64,000 nucleotides of DNA from Aquatica leii (GCA_035610365.1 CM069434.1:103218806-103282805), one strand, 5' to 3'. Positions 1 through 11,697 are shown, counted from the stretch's first letter. Notes: a model not told the origin generated them from the letters alone. A program made the numbers and translations.

Positions 1-239
1 GACATAATTCTTTGTTAATTATTCAAAAATTGTATTACTTTTTTAGCTACACAGTATAACAAATTGAAGTTACGATTGTATTTGAAATGTTTTGTACTAC
101 AAAAAATATGATTTAAAGCTCTGTGTAAAAGAAATATTGATTTTTGTCAAAAAGAATTTATCTTAAAATACCAGTACTTTATTTTGTAAATAATTGTATA
201 GGTTAAAGATTTGTAATTGACCATTGACTATTCTTGATT

Positions 240-545
240 TGATTATAAGTGATTTTCGTCTAACTTAATAGAACAACCAGACTATTAAACTTTGATGGTT
301 CCTAATAAGTTAAACTTGTCCGTCCGTCACTAAAATTTTCAGTTTCATCAATGGCAATTAGCACTCTGAAGTTGCAAGCTGGAATGTCTTCTAAAACGTC
401 AGTTTGTTTGAGTTCACAAACAACAAAGACGCAAAACTCAAGTTCAGTTTTTTCTTTTGGTTGACAAAAATAAACTAGGATCAAACCTATAAATTCAAAA
501 TGGTTTCACTACAACGCGTTCTAAGCTGCAAGAAAAAACAAAAAA
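240..545. repeat. Degenerate foldback element, copy 1
   Basis: It resembles the better-preserved foldback element at 5850-6285. It keeps the outer GATTATAAG start, a central block beginning CACTCTGAAG and ending in an AAAACGTC-type motif, and a distal arm with CACTACAACGCG. The arms no longer pair well. The same sequence recurs at about 7512-7818 inside the duplicated segment. Confidence 0.6.
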
Positions 546-558
546 GGAAACACATAAT

Positions 559-2000
559 ACAGTCAGGGTTTAGAAAAAGCTACAGTACAACAACAGCTAT
601 GCTTAAAATTACAAACGACATCGTTCAGGCTATGGACAATTCCAAAGTAACAATGCTAATACTTTTAGACTACAGCAAAGCATTTGATTCCATAAACTAT
701 AAACTACTGCTTGCTAAACTCAAGTACTACAACTGCAGCAACCTGGTAGGTACTAACATGGTTTCAAAATTATCTATACTGTAGAACCCAACATGTCAAA
801 CTAAATTCACAAATATCAGATAAACTTAGTGTTCGACAAGGTGTACCACAAGGGAGCATACTGGGACCTATACTTTTCACGCTCTTTACAGCCGACCTAA
901 TGTACAGTATTACTCCTGATATACATCTACACCTATACGCAGACGACACACAGTTGTACATTTCGTTTGATCCTCGCCTTTTAAATTTTGCTATAGAAAA
1001 AATTAATGTCAACTTAAGTAATATTGTGCAGTGGTCTCGAGACAATGGTTTATTGCTAAACAAATTTAAAACAGAAGCAATATGTATTGGCACTAGAGCA
1101 GCACGTAATTTGGCAGTTTAATTAGTGAATAAAAAAATTATTATAAATGATAGTGAAGTGCTATTAAGTGACCATGTGAAAAGTGTGGGCATTGTGTTAG
1201 ACTAAAATATGTCATTTCAAGTACATGCACAAAAAGTCATGTCAACATGTTATGCAAAAGCTGTCATTCTATATCAGTACAAATATATTTTACCATGTAA
1301 GTTTAAATGGAATATTGTAAATAGTTTAGTTTTAAGTCATATAGATTATTGTTTTAACGTATACTTCAACTTTTTAACTAAAGAATATAAAAGCAAAATT
1401 CAGGTTCTACAAAATAATTGTCTTAGATTTGCATTTAATATACAACGAAGGGAACATATTACACCATTCTATAATTTTTATCATATACTAAAAACAGAAA
1501 ATAGATTTCTTTTATTGTTTGGTTGCATGCTGTATAATGTAATAAATAGTAAATGCCCTACATATTTGTATGTATTACTTAACCAAAGACATACAGTTCA
1601 TAACAGAAATCTTAGGTTTAACGCGGATTACTGCATACCTTTACACAAAACTTGTAAATATCAGTGCGGATTTCATTATCAATCATGCAAAGTTTTAAAT
1701 AACTACAGGTCAATATATAATAAATGTACAACAGTGAAAATGTTTAAACTGAATTTAAAGATAAGTTTGTTAAATAAGCAGAATAGTGTTACTTTGGAAC
1801 ATTGATTTTATGTTTTAAATTAATCGTTATGTTTCCATAATATTTTAGCATTTTGGTTTTGTTTAGTTTTTATTTTTTTAGTTTAAATTTGATTAAAATT
1901 AAGGCAAAGTTGAAAAACGGTTTTCTACCGATACTTCGCCTTTTAGATAAGTAAGATTGTATCTTAATCTTATCTAATAAAGATTATTATTATTATAATT
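559..2000 (+). mobile_element. 5'-truncated non-LTR (LINE) retrotransposon insertion
   Basis: The borders come from the second copy of the duplicated segment, where CACATAAT (7824-7831) runs straight into GTACTTTTTAAATT (7832). In copy 1 the same flanks sit at 551-558 and 2001. The 1,442-bp insert begins inside the reverse transcriptase fingers and ends in a TTATTATTATTATAATT tail rather than poly(A). No long target-site duplication is visible; ATAAT-like bases at both ends could be a short duplication or microhomology. Confidence 0.9.
560..1804 (+). pseudogene. Reverse transcriptase (3' part) of a CR1/Jockey-like LINE, broken
   Basis: The sequence encodes the catalytic and thumb regions of a non-LTR reverse transcriptase. 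Visible in order are LDYSKAFDSI (first catalytic Asp region), RQGVPQGSILGP, the active-site box YADDTQLY near 936-959, then SHIDYC and LQNNCLRFAF of the thumb. The reading frame shifts at about 750-780. Two in-frame stops follow, at 1119-1121 and about 1204. The endonuclease and the N-terminal part are absent, as expected of a 5'-truncated copy. CR1/Jockey affiliation is a judgement from motif style and the exact clade is uncertain. Confidence 0.88.
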
Positions 2001-3384
2001 GTACTTTTTAAATTACTTTAACAAAAGCTTTTATATCGACTCTTAAATCATCAGTTGGAGATAACATAAAGCATCTATTTTCTATGTATAAAGTGAAACT
2101 ACTAGCCGTGACTTAGTTTGCTATCAAGAATTACGTAATAATTAAAGTTCTGACATTATTCGTACATTGAAAATTTTTGAGATCAACAAGTTATATGTTA
2201 ATTTACAAACATACAATGATTTATCAAGTTACTTGAAGTTATCCTTAGAAAAAAATTGTAACTGTTCTAATTTCAATGTTGCAAACATACAATCATAATT
2301 ATAATGTTAAAATACTGTAACTTGCTAAAAAAACTATTTTTGGATAATTGTGGACCTACGCAAGTAAGCAATATTTACTTTAATTTTTTTAACAACTTCA
2401 TTAATCTAAAGTAAAGATAACATTTTTTAGACTAAGACTAGTTAATTTGGTAACAATTTTTATGAAACTCGTTGGAAACTATTGTTTACTTTATGATCAG
2501 TTGTAATATACTATAAACAGTTCTTTCGATTAAAAAACTTAGAAATTTTAGTTCCATTATATGTAAAACATCAACATTTGAAATCAATGTATGTACTTAT
2601 GGCCAGAAATTGTAGAAGAAAATAATGTGCAAAATAAAGATAAAAAGTTATCTAAATGGTTTAATCAATAAACTTTAAAAATGTCAATAAAATATATGTG
2701 ACAAATCAAATAAAGTAAATTAAAAAACAGTGATTTAAAATTTAGGTTTAATTCAAAACGATTCTTAATATCAAATGTAACGCTAATGGAAGTGTCAATG
2801 TAGGTACAAACATGTAATTGTATTACTCAATTAAACCTTCTTATTTACACTTTTCTACTATTACAACTACATAAAACACACCAAACCATTATGTCCTAAG
2901 TGTCTTTAATTAAAAACTAAAAAAAACATATAAACAAACAGAAAAATCACTATAAAATTTCATATCGATGTAAACTTAAAAGTTTGATTTTAAATTGTAT
3001 TTTACATTACTGACTTCTTTCTTATCTTAATAGTACAAAACTAATAGTTTTTATATTTCGAATGTTTTTACTATATTACTATAACGTAAAACAATAAGTA
3101 TTTATTTTCAACTTGAGTTATTAACATTTGTGTACTAACGTTAATTTTAATAAAATCCATTATTGAAAACGTTGTAAAATTCAACCTGCTGCTAAGTTAG
3201 ACAACAAAATTAATTCAAAACGAAAGATAACTTTGTTTAATAACAAGTAACTTAATACAATATTATAATCACACTGAACTGAAACTTGTTGCAAGGTCAC
3301 ACAGCAGATTCTGTATAATAAGAGGTCTATTAATAGAATTAACTTGCGCCGTCATTATTTGTATCTTATTGTAGTTGAATTTTG

Positions 3385-4010
3385 CTCAACGTGAGATCCC
3401 AGAAGTTGACAACGCTGCTGGATCTCACGTTCACTCATGTATCTCTAAATAAACAAACATATACGTTGACTTTACTCTTATTCTAAAGGATCTAGTTTTG
3501 TTACTGGTTTATCAATTTGCAAAATCTTTTCCCCTCTGAGGGAAAAATGGTTCAGTTGCTTGACATAAACGTATTAAGGCAGAAAAAAAATTCTTATATT
3601 TTTTCCTTGTGGCGGATCTCGGGTTGTCATGATTTTCCTCAGATCTAGACTTGATACAGAAACAGATATATATATATATATATGTATTTTTGTAACAAGG
3701 TCAGATCCGTTCGTCTTATAAACTAAACAACACTAGATCCGTTTTGTAAGGTGAGATCCGATTTTGGATCTCACCTTGTATCTATGTGTATATAATGTTT
3801 TTTCAAGAAGACATTTGATGTAGAGTAAAATTCCAAATTTTTGCCTGGAGCTCACTTTTTACCCTTTTTGACCAATTTTATACACGAGCAGTTCAACTGT
3901 TTAAGCTGAAGAGGGCGCCCTAGTAATTTTATTGTATATAACTTCAATTTAGATTTTAGACTTAAGTCGAGATCCGGTATATTTGGCAACCTGTCGGATC
4001 TCGTTTTATA
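3385..4010. repeat. Cluster of GAGATCC/GGATCTC inverted motifs (short hairpins)
   Basis: At least four imperfect hairpins are built from GAGATCC and its complement: about 3389-3429, 3612-3650, 3751-3780 (the tightest, GGTGAGATCC-GATTTT-GGATCTCACC) and 3965-4000. Isolated copies lie between them (3490, 3704, 3734). Three of the loops contain a TGACAAC or GGCAACC element. The cluster straddles a (TA)n tract at 3667-3682. It resembles the subterminal motif arrays of transposons more than coding DNA. Confidence 0.7.
3667..3682. repeat. (TA)n tract
   Basis: A short run of alternating TA. The match between the two duplicated segments ends here; in copy 2 the same position holds a longer (TA)n tract that borders another element. 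Confidence 0.9.
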
Positions 4011-5147
4011 TGTGTTTTAAAGCTATTTATACGCAAAGATAGCATTATTTTTATCTTGCATACATTCCTACCGAGTCGATGTGCGTTTAAGTTACACATG
4101 TTCACTTAGATAAAACAAAATTGTAATCGAGTTGTTTGTGAAAGTTTATAAGCATTTAGATTAAAAATTACAGTAAAACCTTTCTTCATAAGATAAATTC
4201 TACAAAAACAATCAATGGTTACAAAACTAGTACAAATCACTGGGTTATACATTGAAAAAATTACGTATTTAAAAGTAATTATTACCGAAAACAATCACTG
4301 TTATCTTCACTTTTGTAATTGTCTTCTTGTTTTTTCTTTAGTATCATTTTTCTAAGTAATGAGATTGCTAAGCTGCAATAGATTTGTTATGTTTAAAATT
4401 TCTATTTATTGCAATATTTCTTATATTTAAATTCACAGTAGATTTTTGTAGCATATTCGATTCATTGCGGTAATTAACTTTTTCTTGCATTTTCTAAATG
4501 TTCGTTATAAAAGATTAAAACAGTTTTTACTCCAAAACAATGCTATTAAAACCACTAATTTTCTTATTATTTTTTAGTTTGTGAATCTCAATCCTAATAA
4601 TAACACCCATTAATTACAAATTATTTCTAAATATTTACAAATTTACCTTATTTGCTTTATCATATTCACATCTTATTCTTTATAGCTTGTAAGAAATAAC
4701 ATTTACATTTCTCATAAATACATTTCTTTTATTTACTAGCTGTAAAAGCAAATTTTTGTAAACAATCGATATTTTTTAAACTGACTCAGCTCATTCATAT
4801 TAACTTTGCTTAAAATCAATGTATTAAATAGCTAAAACTCAAATAATAGTTACACTTATAATTTGTTAAATTGACACTGACAAATTGACATAAAATAAAT
4901 ACAGTTTGGACTGGTTTCGACATATAATTTTTAATTGTCGTTTTAGGTATTACTGCAGGTATACTACCAACATAAATTTTTAATTTCAGATTATTTATTT
5001 TATTATTATTTATTTGCGTTATTTGTTCTTGTAAAAAGTTTAATTTGACTTTGATTAATAATTAAACAGATTATAGTTGTAGAAAAAGTATAGCATATAA
5101 TTCGTAAGGAATGTGTTTTACAAATTCTTTCAATAATTATTCTGTGG
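4011..5147. other. AT-rich stretch, nothing recognised
   Basis: I see no credible gene. The short open frames have AT-biased, low-information translations. No terminal repeats could be paired by eye. Confidence 0.5.
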
Positions 5148-5765
5148 TAAGATACATTTTTATTTAGTAGTTGTATTACACTTTCAGGTAGGAGAGGCAA
5201 AAAAGTCACTTTTGGTAGATTTTTATAGGCGACGTTTCGTAGCGCTATTGAGCGCATTTCATCACGGCCAATAAAAAACGGACCCAAGATGAGGTAATCG
5301 ATAAGCTAGTCACAAAATTAATATTCAATAAATAAATAAACAATTGGAACTAACTACCCAAACAACACATTGGTACAAAAAACGTCTAAATGTCCGTCTA
5401 ATAAACGTTAATAACGCGTTTAAAAACGTTTTTATGTCTAATAAATGTCTATTAGCCGGACATTTAGACGTTTTTTGTACCAATGTGTTGTTTGGGTATA
5501 AATAAGTTAGATGATGTTTGTCTATGTAAATGTTTTCTGTTTGTAATTTATTATATTTTTATCTCTACACTAACTGTTAATGTCATTGTTTGTTTATTTA
5601 TTGAATTTTAATTTTGTGACTAGTTCATCGGACAGTTCCCCTTGGGCTCGTTTTTTATTGGCCATGATGAAATGCGCACAATAACGCCACGAAACGTCGC
5701 CTGCAAAAATCAACTAAGGAAGGGTTTTTTGCTTCTCCTACCTGAAGGTGCAACACAACTATTTA
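5148..5765. mobile_element. Foldback element with ~165-bp inverted arms
   Basis: The left arm (about 5150-5335) is the reverse complement of the right arm (about 5588-5765) with scattered mismatches. Both arms contain GGTAGGAGA, CGACGTTTCGT and GGCCAATAAAAAACG or their complements. The middle is occupied by a separate TA-flanked MITE. The arms carry a TGATGA-stem-CGAAACGTC module, for example GCGC-TCAATA-GCGC between the two boxes. No transposase is present, so it is non-autonomous. Confidence 0.8.
5357..5496. mobile_element. 140-bp MITE with ~40-bp terminal inverted repeats
   Basis: The ends are near-perfect inverted repeats starting CCCAAACAACACATTGGTAC. They are flanked by TA at 5355-5356 and 5497-5498, the target duplication typical of Tc1/mariner-mobilised MITEs. 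It sits inside the foldback element at 5148-5765 and is therefore the younger insertion. Confidence 0.88.
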
Positions 5766-5849
5766 ATTATTACTAAGACAAAAACGTTACTAATAAATTT
5801 TTATGTTATCTTTTCACTTTTCACTGAGTAATAGACGTGCGTGATAAAA

Positions 5850-6285
5850 TAAAACTATGATTATAAGCGACTTTCGGCTTAGACCGCGTCGTAGTAAAAC
5901 ACCCAGACTTAAGCTTGGTCATAGTCTCTTTTTAAGAGCCAAAACAATAAAGTAGAACTTGGCCTTCGTTCGAAATTAGTCAAGCGGTAACGGAAACATA
6001 ACGTTCGTTAATCACGCTAATCGCTGTTGGTATAAATATCGTCATTTATACTTTTTCTTTCAGTGACATTTACCACTCTGAAGATGCAAGCTGCAATGTC
6101 TTGCAAAACATCAGTTTGTTTGGGTTCACGAACGACAATACGGCAAAGGCCAAGTTCTACTTCTTGTTTTGGCTCTCAAGAAGAGACTATGACCAAGCCT
6201 AAGTCTGAGTGTTTTACTACGACGCGGTCTAAGCCGAAAGTTGTTTATAATCATAAACATATCAACCGCGAAAGTTTAAGAATTT
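5850..6285. mobile_element. Foldback element with ~110-bp inverted arms (reference copy)
   Basis: The left arm (about 5855-5965, starting ATGATTATAAGCGACTTTCG) pairs with the right arm (about 6165-6275). The centre carries CTGAAGATG-CAAG-loop-CTTG-CAAAACATC. An apparent 74-codon open frame at 6063-6287 is produced by this repeat and I do not regard it as a gene. Degenerate relatives lie at 240-545 and 7512-7818. Confidence 0.8.
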
Positions 6286-6289
6286 AAAA

Positions 6290-7272
6290 TAAAACTCATA
6301 TAAATGTACGTCATAAATGCAGTTTCAATTTAACCAAAAAAAAACCACGGATTCTTCTATTAAACATTTATGTTGGTTTCTTTTTTCAACGTAGGTATTT
6401 TTCCTAATTAACTAATAAAACGAAGTTGATGGTGTGTTGAATTACATTTGTTACAGAATTAGCGCAATTTTTGATAACTTAACATTAAAGCTAAGGTATA
6501 TAAAAAAATTACTGTAACACGTAACGGTCAAGATGTTAATCTCTTTCTCCAAGATCTCAAAATTTCAGCGGAAACCTTTAGAATAGTTTACATTAAATTG
6601 TTTGTTGTTTTATTAAGCTTGAGTTTAGTGCTGCGACTTTAAAACACTTCTTGTTTGATCACATTATACATTTCTAATTTTATGAGTTTTTACTTTATTG
6701 GATTAGATTTATTAGATTTAGAAAGGTGGTATTTTGTAACTTTAACGTGGCACCAAAGAAGCATTTGGCATTATTTACTGATTTCCACCAAAGTGTAAAA
6801 ACAAACAAATAACAAACACGCTTTTATTTTTTAGGATGCTCAATACGTGCATGGCATATTTTATGTAATGCCCATCATTTATATATGTTGTTTAGTTTTA
6901 AGCCGAAATAATCATAATACAACGTTCATACAATATTAGTGAGATTCCAACTTTGCTCAGAAAAAAGAAATCAGGCCTATGCGTAACAAAATATGTTAAG
7001 ACAGTTTTACACTTTCTGTTCGTTATACTATTAAAAAATTAAGACACAATTAGAGTTCATAACGTTTTTTATACGAGTGTTGCGGCTGCATAAAAGATAT
7101 GCCATTTATGTAAACTCTGTAATTGAAACATAGAAACAAGTCAAAGTACTCTAAAAAAAAGTTTGGACATACATACACAAGCTGTTGTATTTTGCACGAA
7201 TTTACAAATTATCATAACAGTCTAAAAATTTTTCTAGTTTTACAAAAAAATTTTAACTATATGTATGTACAT
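6290..7272. other. AT-rich stretch, nothing recognised
   Basis: No gene or paired termini are visible. The segment separates the reference foldback element from copy 2 of the duplicated segment. It has no counterpart to the left within the window. Confidence 0.5.
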
Positions 7273-9496
7273 GACATAATTCTTTGTTAATTATTCAAAA
7301 ATTGTATTACTTTTTTAGCTACACAGTATAACAAATTGAAGTTACGATTGTATTTAAAATGTTTTGTACTACAAAAAATATGATTTAAAGCTCTGTGTAA
7401 AAGAAATATTGATTTTTGTCAAAAAGAATTTATCTTAAAATAGCAGTACTTTATTTTGTAAATAATTGTATAGGTTAAAGATTTGTAATTGACCATTGAC
7501 TATTCTTGATTTGATTATAAGTGATTTTCGTCTAACTTAATAGAACAACCAGACTATTAAACTTTGATGGTTCCTAATAAGTTAAACTTGTCCGTCCATC
7601 ACTAAAATTTTCAGTTTCATCAATGGCAATTAGCACTCTGAAGTTGCAAGCTGGAATGTCTTCTAAAACGTCAGTTTGTTTGAGTTCACAAACAACAAAG
7701 ACGCAAAAGTCAAGTTCAGTTTTTTTCTTTTGGTTGACAAAAATAAACTAGAATCAAACCTATAAATTCAAAACGGTTTCACTACAACGCGTTCTAAGCT
7801 GCAAGAAAAAACAAAAAAGGAAACACATAATGTACTTTTTAAATTACCTTAACAAAAGCTTTTATATCGACTCTTAAATCATCAGTTGGAGATAACATAA
7901 AGCATCTATTTTCTATGTATAAAGTGAAACTACTAGCCGTGACTTAGTTTGCTATCAAGAATTACGTAATAATTAAAGTTCTGACATTATTCGTACATTG
8001 AAAATTTTTGAGATCAACAAGTTATATGTTAATTTACAAACATACAATGATTTATCAAGTTACTTGAAGTTATCCTTAGAAAAAAATTGTAACTGCTCTA
8101 ATTTCAATGTTTCAAACATACAATCATAATTATAATGTTAAAATACTGTAACTTGCTAAAAAAAACTATTTTTGGATAATTGTGGATCTACGCAAGTAAG
8201 CAATATTTACTTTAATTTTTTTAACAACTTCATTAATTTAAAGTAAAGATGACATTTTTTAGACTAAGACTAGTTAATTTGGTAACAATTTTTATGAAAC
8301 TCGTTGGAAACTATTGTTTACTTTATGATCAGTTGTAATATACTATAAACAGTTCTTTCGATTAAAAAACTTAGAAATTTTAGTTCTATTATATGTAAAA
8401 CATCAACATTTGAAATCAATGTATGTACTTATGGCCAGAAATTGTAGAAGAAAATAATGTGCAAAATAAAGATAAAAAGTTATCTAAATGGTTTAATCAA
8501 TAAACTTTAAAAATGTCAATAAAAGATATGTGACAAATCAAATAAAGTAAATTAAAAAACAGTGATTTAATATTTAGGTTTAATTCAAAAAGATTCTTAA
8601 TATCAAATGTAAGGCTAATGGAAGTGTCAATGTAGGTACATACATGTAAATGCATTACTCAATTAAACCTTCTTATTTACACTTTTTCTACTGTTACAAC
8701 TACATAAAACACACCAAACCATTATGTCCTAAGTGTCTTTAATTAAAAACTAAAAAAAACATATAAACAAACAGAAAAATCACTATAAAATTTCATATCG
8801 ATGTAAACTTGAAAGTTTGATTTTAAATTGTATTTTACATTACTGACTTCTTTCTTATCTTAATAGTACAAAACTAATAGTTTTTATATTTCGAATGTTT
8901 TTCCTATATTACTATAACGTAAAACAATAAGTATTTATTTTCAACTTGAGTTATTAACATTTGTGTACTAACGTTAATTTTAATAAAATCCACTATTGAA
9001 AACGTTGTAAAATTCAACCTGCTGCTAAGTTAGACAACAAAATTAATTCAAAACGAAAGATAACTTTGTTTAATAAGAAGTAACTTAATACAATATTATA
9101 ATCACAGTGAACTGAAACTTGTTGCAAGGTCACACAGCAGATTCTGTATAATAAGAGGTCTATTAATAGAATTAACTTGCGCCGTCATTATTTGTATCTT
9201 ATTGTAGTTGAATTTTGCTCAACGTGAGATCCCAGAAGTTGACAACGCTGCTGGATCTCACGTTCACTGATGTATCTCTAAATAAACAAACATATACGTT
9301 GACTTAACTCTTATTCTAAAGGATCTAGTTTTGTTACTGGTTTATCAATTTGCAAAATCTTTTCCCCTCTGAGGGAAAAATGGTTCAGTTGCTTGACATA
9401 AACGTATTAAGGCAGAAAAAAAATTCTTATATTTTTTCCTTGTGGCGGATCTCGGGTTGTCATGATTTTCCTCGGATCTAGACTTGATACAGAAAC

Positions 9497-9498
<2 letters not shown>
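7273..9498. repeat. Duplicated segment, copy 2 (empty site for the LINE)
   Basis: Direct repeat of 1-3681 without the LINE. It includes the degenerate foldback element (about 7512-7818), the intact pre-integration site at 7824-7835 and the GAGATCC hairpin cluster (about 9218-9475). It ends at a longer (TA)n tract, beyond which a different element begins. Confidence 0.92.

Positions 9499-9548
<50 letters not shown>
9499..9548. repeat. (TA)n microsatellite
   Basis: About 50 bp of alternating AT. It directly joins the GAGATCC-motif segment on its left to the GGGAACTTTGAGG-motif element on its right. Confidence 0.95.
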
Positions 9549-9551
<3 letters not shown>

Positions 9552-10641
9552 AAATGGGAACTTTGAGGTCTTTTTTTCTTACCAAACGGGAACTTCGGGG
9601 ACTTTGTGGAACTTCGGGGACTGGCCCAAAGTTCCAGACCTCAAACTTCCCAAATTATGATAAAAGCAGGTCCTCAAACTTCCGCACAACAAAAATGTTA
9701 TATCAGATGGGAACTTTGGGTCATTTTTTAATATATAGTTGAAAGTTCGGCAGAGACTTGATAAAATTACATCTAAGCTAAATTACATTCAAACTTACAT
9801 TTCTTTATGAAAAAGGTGTATATTTAGAGAATTTCGCCCTAATCGTCGTCACTTTAGCAATAGTTCGCACATATGTCAGATAAACAAAGAAGTTATCATT
9901 TAATATTTTTCATTTGAAATTGCAACCGTTTTACCTTAAAACTCACCGGATTTCGATGATATTTGAAAAGTGTTTGTTTGGGTATAGAGGCAATACTTGT
10001 AACTTTACCAAAGTTAATTTTAAGAAAGAAGACGTTTTACTTTGAAACTCAACCATTTTTGATATAATTTGAAACGTATACTTACTTATGTAGGTGTAAA
10101 AGTGATATTTCTAACTTTACAACTTTACAATAGCAAATTTCAAAATAGTGGACATCTTAAAACTTGCCAGTTTTGACAATATTTGAAACGTGTGCCTGTT
10201 TAAGTATAGAAATGATACTAATCTCACAATCGTAAATTTTAATATGAGGGACATTTCTACTCAACTTATATTCAATTGAAACATTAAAATAATATATGGC
10301 CCAAAAAGTAGACAATTAAAGATAGAAATTTCGGAATTAATACTATCCCGTCTTACTAATTTTTTTAAATATAAATATATTTTAGCACTTTATACGTCGT
10401 TATTTTGCAAAAATCAGATGTCCATCTTTTCACTTCATTTGTTTTTTTTGTCTCTTTTTCCAAATTTTTCCACATAAAATGCAAATATTTCTCACGTTTT
10501 TCTTACCGTTTCTCTTTCTCGCGTTTGAGAGTTTCTTGTAAAGATTAATAAACAGACAGTCCCCAAAGTTCTCAATATAACAATTGTGTATGTACGGTAT
10601 ATACTGTATATACTCAGACCTCAAAGTTACCATTTGACATA
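9547..10641. mobile_element. ~1.1-kb non-autonomous element with GGGAACTTTGAGG terminal motifs (copy 1)
   Basis: The left end TGTCAAATGGGAACTTTGAG is the inverted repeat of the right end at about 10616-10638. The first ~190 bp hold six or seven copies of GGGAACTTYGRGGAC in both orientations (9556, 9588, 9608, 9630, 9672, 9707, 9740); the right end has at least two inverted copies (10559, 10617). The interior includes a ~105-bp tandem repeat. There is no coding region. The family recurs immediately downstream and ends again at 19960-20042. I do not recognise the superfamily. Confidence 0.78.
9930..10260. repeat. ~105-bp tandem repeat, about three units
   Basis: Degenerate units share a pattern of GATATTTGAAA-GTGTGCTTG, TATAGAGGTGATACTT, a TCACAATGGTAAATTT-like block and GTTTTACCTTGAAACTC. 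The same repeat, with more units, occupies the equivalent position in the next family copy. Confidence 0.7.
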
Positions 10642-10652
10642 TACACATATAT

Positions 10653-10870
10653 GTCAAGTGGGAACTTTGAGGACTTTTTTTTCTCACCAAACGGGAACTT
10701 CGGGGACGTGTAGAACTTTGGGGACTGGCCCGAAGTTTCAGACCCTAAACTGCCCATATTATAATAAAAGTAGGTGTCTAAACTTCCGCACAACAAACAA
10801 GTTAGATCAGATGGGAACTTTGGGGTAACTTTTTAATATATACTTGAAAGTTAGGGGATGGTCTTTGATA
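10653..10870. mobile_element. Left end of GGGAACTTTGAGG-family element (copy 2)
   Basis: Nearly identical to 9547-9760: TGTCAAGTGGGAACTTTGAG followed by the same array of inverted motifs. The matching inverted right end is at 19960-20042, where ACAGTCCCCAAAGTTCTCA and CAAAGTTCCCACTTGACATA are seen. If both ends belong to one copy, it was expanded to about 9.4 kb by internal insertions. Confidence 0.75.
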
Positions 10871-10959
10871 AAATTACATCGTTCTATAAAGAAACATTTA
10901 AGTGTTTTTTTGATTTATGTAAGCATATTATATCAATAAAGCTAATGTAAGCTTTTAAT

Positions 10960-11690
10960 GTTGATGATATTTGAAATGAGTGCTTTCTTGTGTGTGAAGG
11001 TGATAGTTCTAGTCTCACAATTTTGCCTCAAATTTCAACTGAGTTTGATGATATTTTTAACTTGTGCTTGCTTTAATGTAGAGTTGATACTTATAACCTC
11101 ACAATGAAGAATTTTGAGATTTACCACAAAACTTAACAGATTTCAATGATATTTAGATTGTGTACCAATCTTGACTATAGAGGTGATACTACTAGCTTCA
11201 TAATGGTGAATTTCTAAATGGCAGCTGTTTTACCATAAAACTCGCCGATTTTGATATTTAAAATGTGTGTTTGCTTAGGTATAGAGGTCTTACTTCTAAT
11301 GTTATAATGGTGTTTTCCAAACAGCGACCGTTTTACCTTGAAACACAGTCTATTTCGACAATATTTGGAATGTGTGCTTTCTTAGGTATAGAAGTGATAC
11401 TTTTAGCGACGCAATGGTAAATTTCAAGAAAGCGGACGTGTGTGCTTTCTTGAGTATAGAGGTGATACGTCTAAGTTTACAAGGGTAAATTTTAAAATGG
11501 CAGCTGTTTTAGCTAAAAACTCACCCAATTTCAATAGTATTTGTAATGTGTGCTTGTTTTGGTCTAAAGGTGATACTTGAAAACTCACAATAGTAAATTT
11601 TAAAATGGCTAACGTTTTACTACTCAACTAATATTGGCAATATTTAAAATGTGTACTTTTTTGAGTACAAAAGTGATACTTGTAGCCTGT
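10960..11690. repeat. ~105-bp tandem repeat, about seven units
   Basis: Same degenerate unit as at 9930-10260, for example the repeated TTAGGTATAGAGGTGATACTT-like and CAATGGTAAATTTC-like blocks. Open frames across it (such as 11424-11627) are repeat artefacts. Confidence 0.75.
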
Positions 11691-11697
11691 TTATACT

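Larger units (their letters stand above)
1..3681. repeat. Duplicated segment, copy 1 (interrupted by a non-LTR retrotransposon)
   Basis: Bases 1-558 and 2001-3681 match 7273-9498 in direct orientation with only scattered substitutions. The copy already matches at base 1, so its left edge lies outside the window. It contains a degenerate foldback element (about 240-545) and, at its right end, a cluster of GAGATCC/GGATCTC inverted motifs ending at a (TA)n tract. Apart from the inserted retrotransposon I see no coding potential. Confidence 0.9.

Noticed and set aside
6063..6287. 74-codon open frame starting with ATG
   Set aside because: It lies within the foldback element's inverted repeat; the translation is low in information and the sequence is explained by the repeat.
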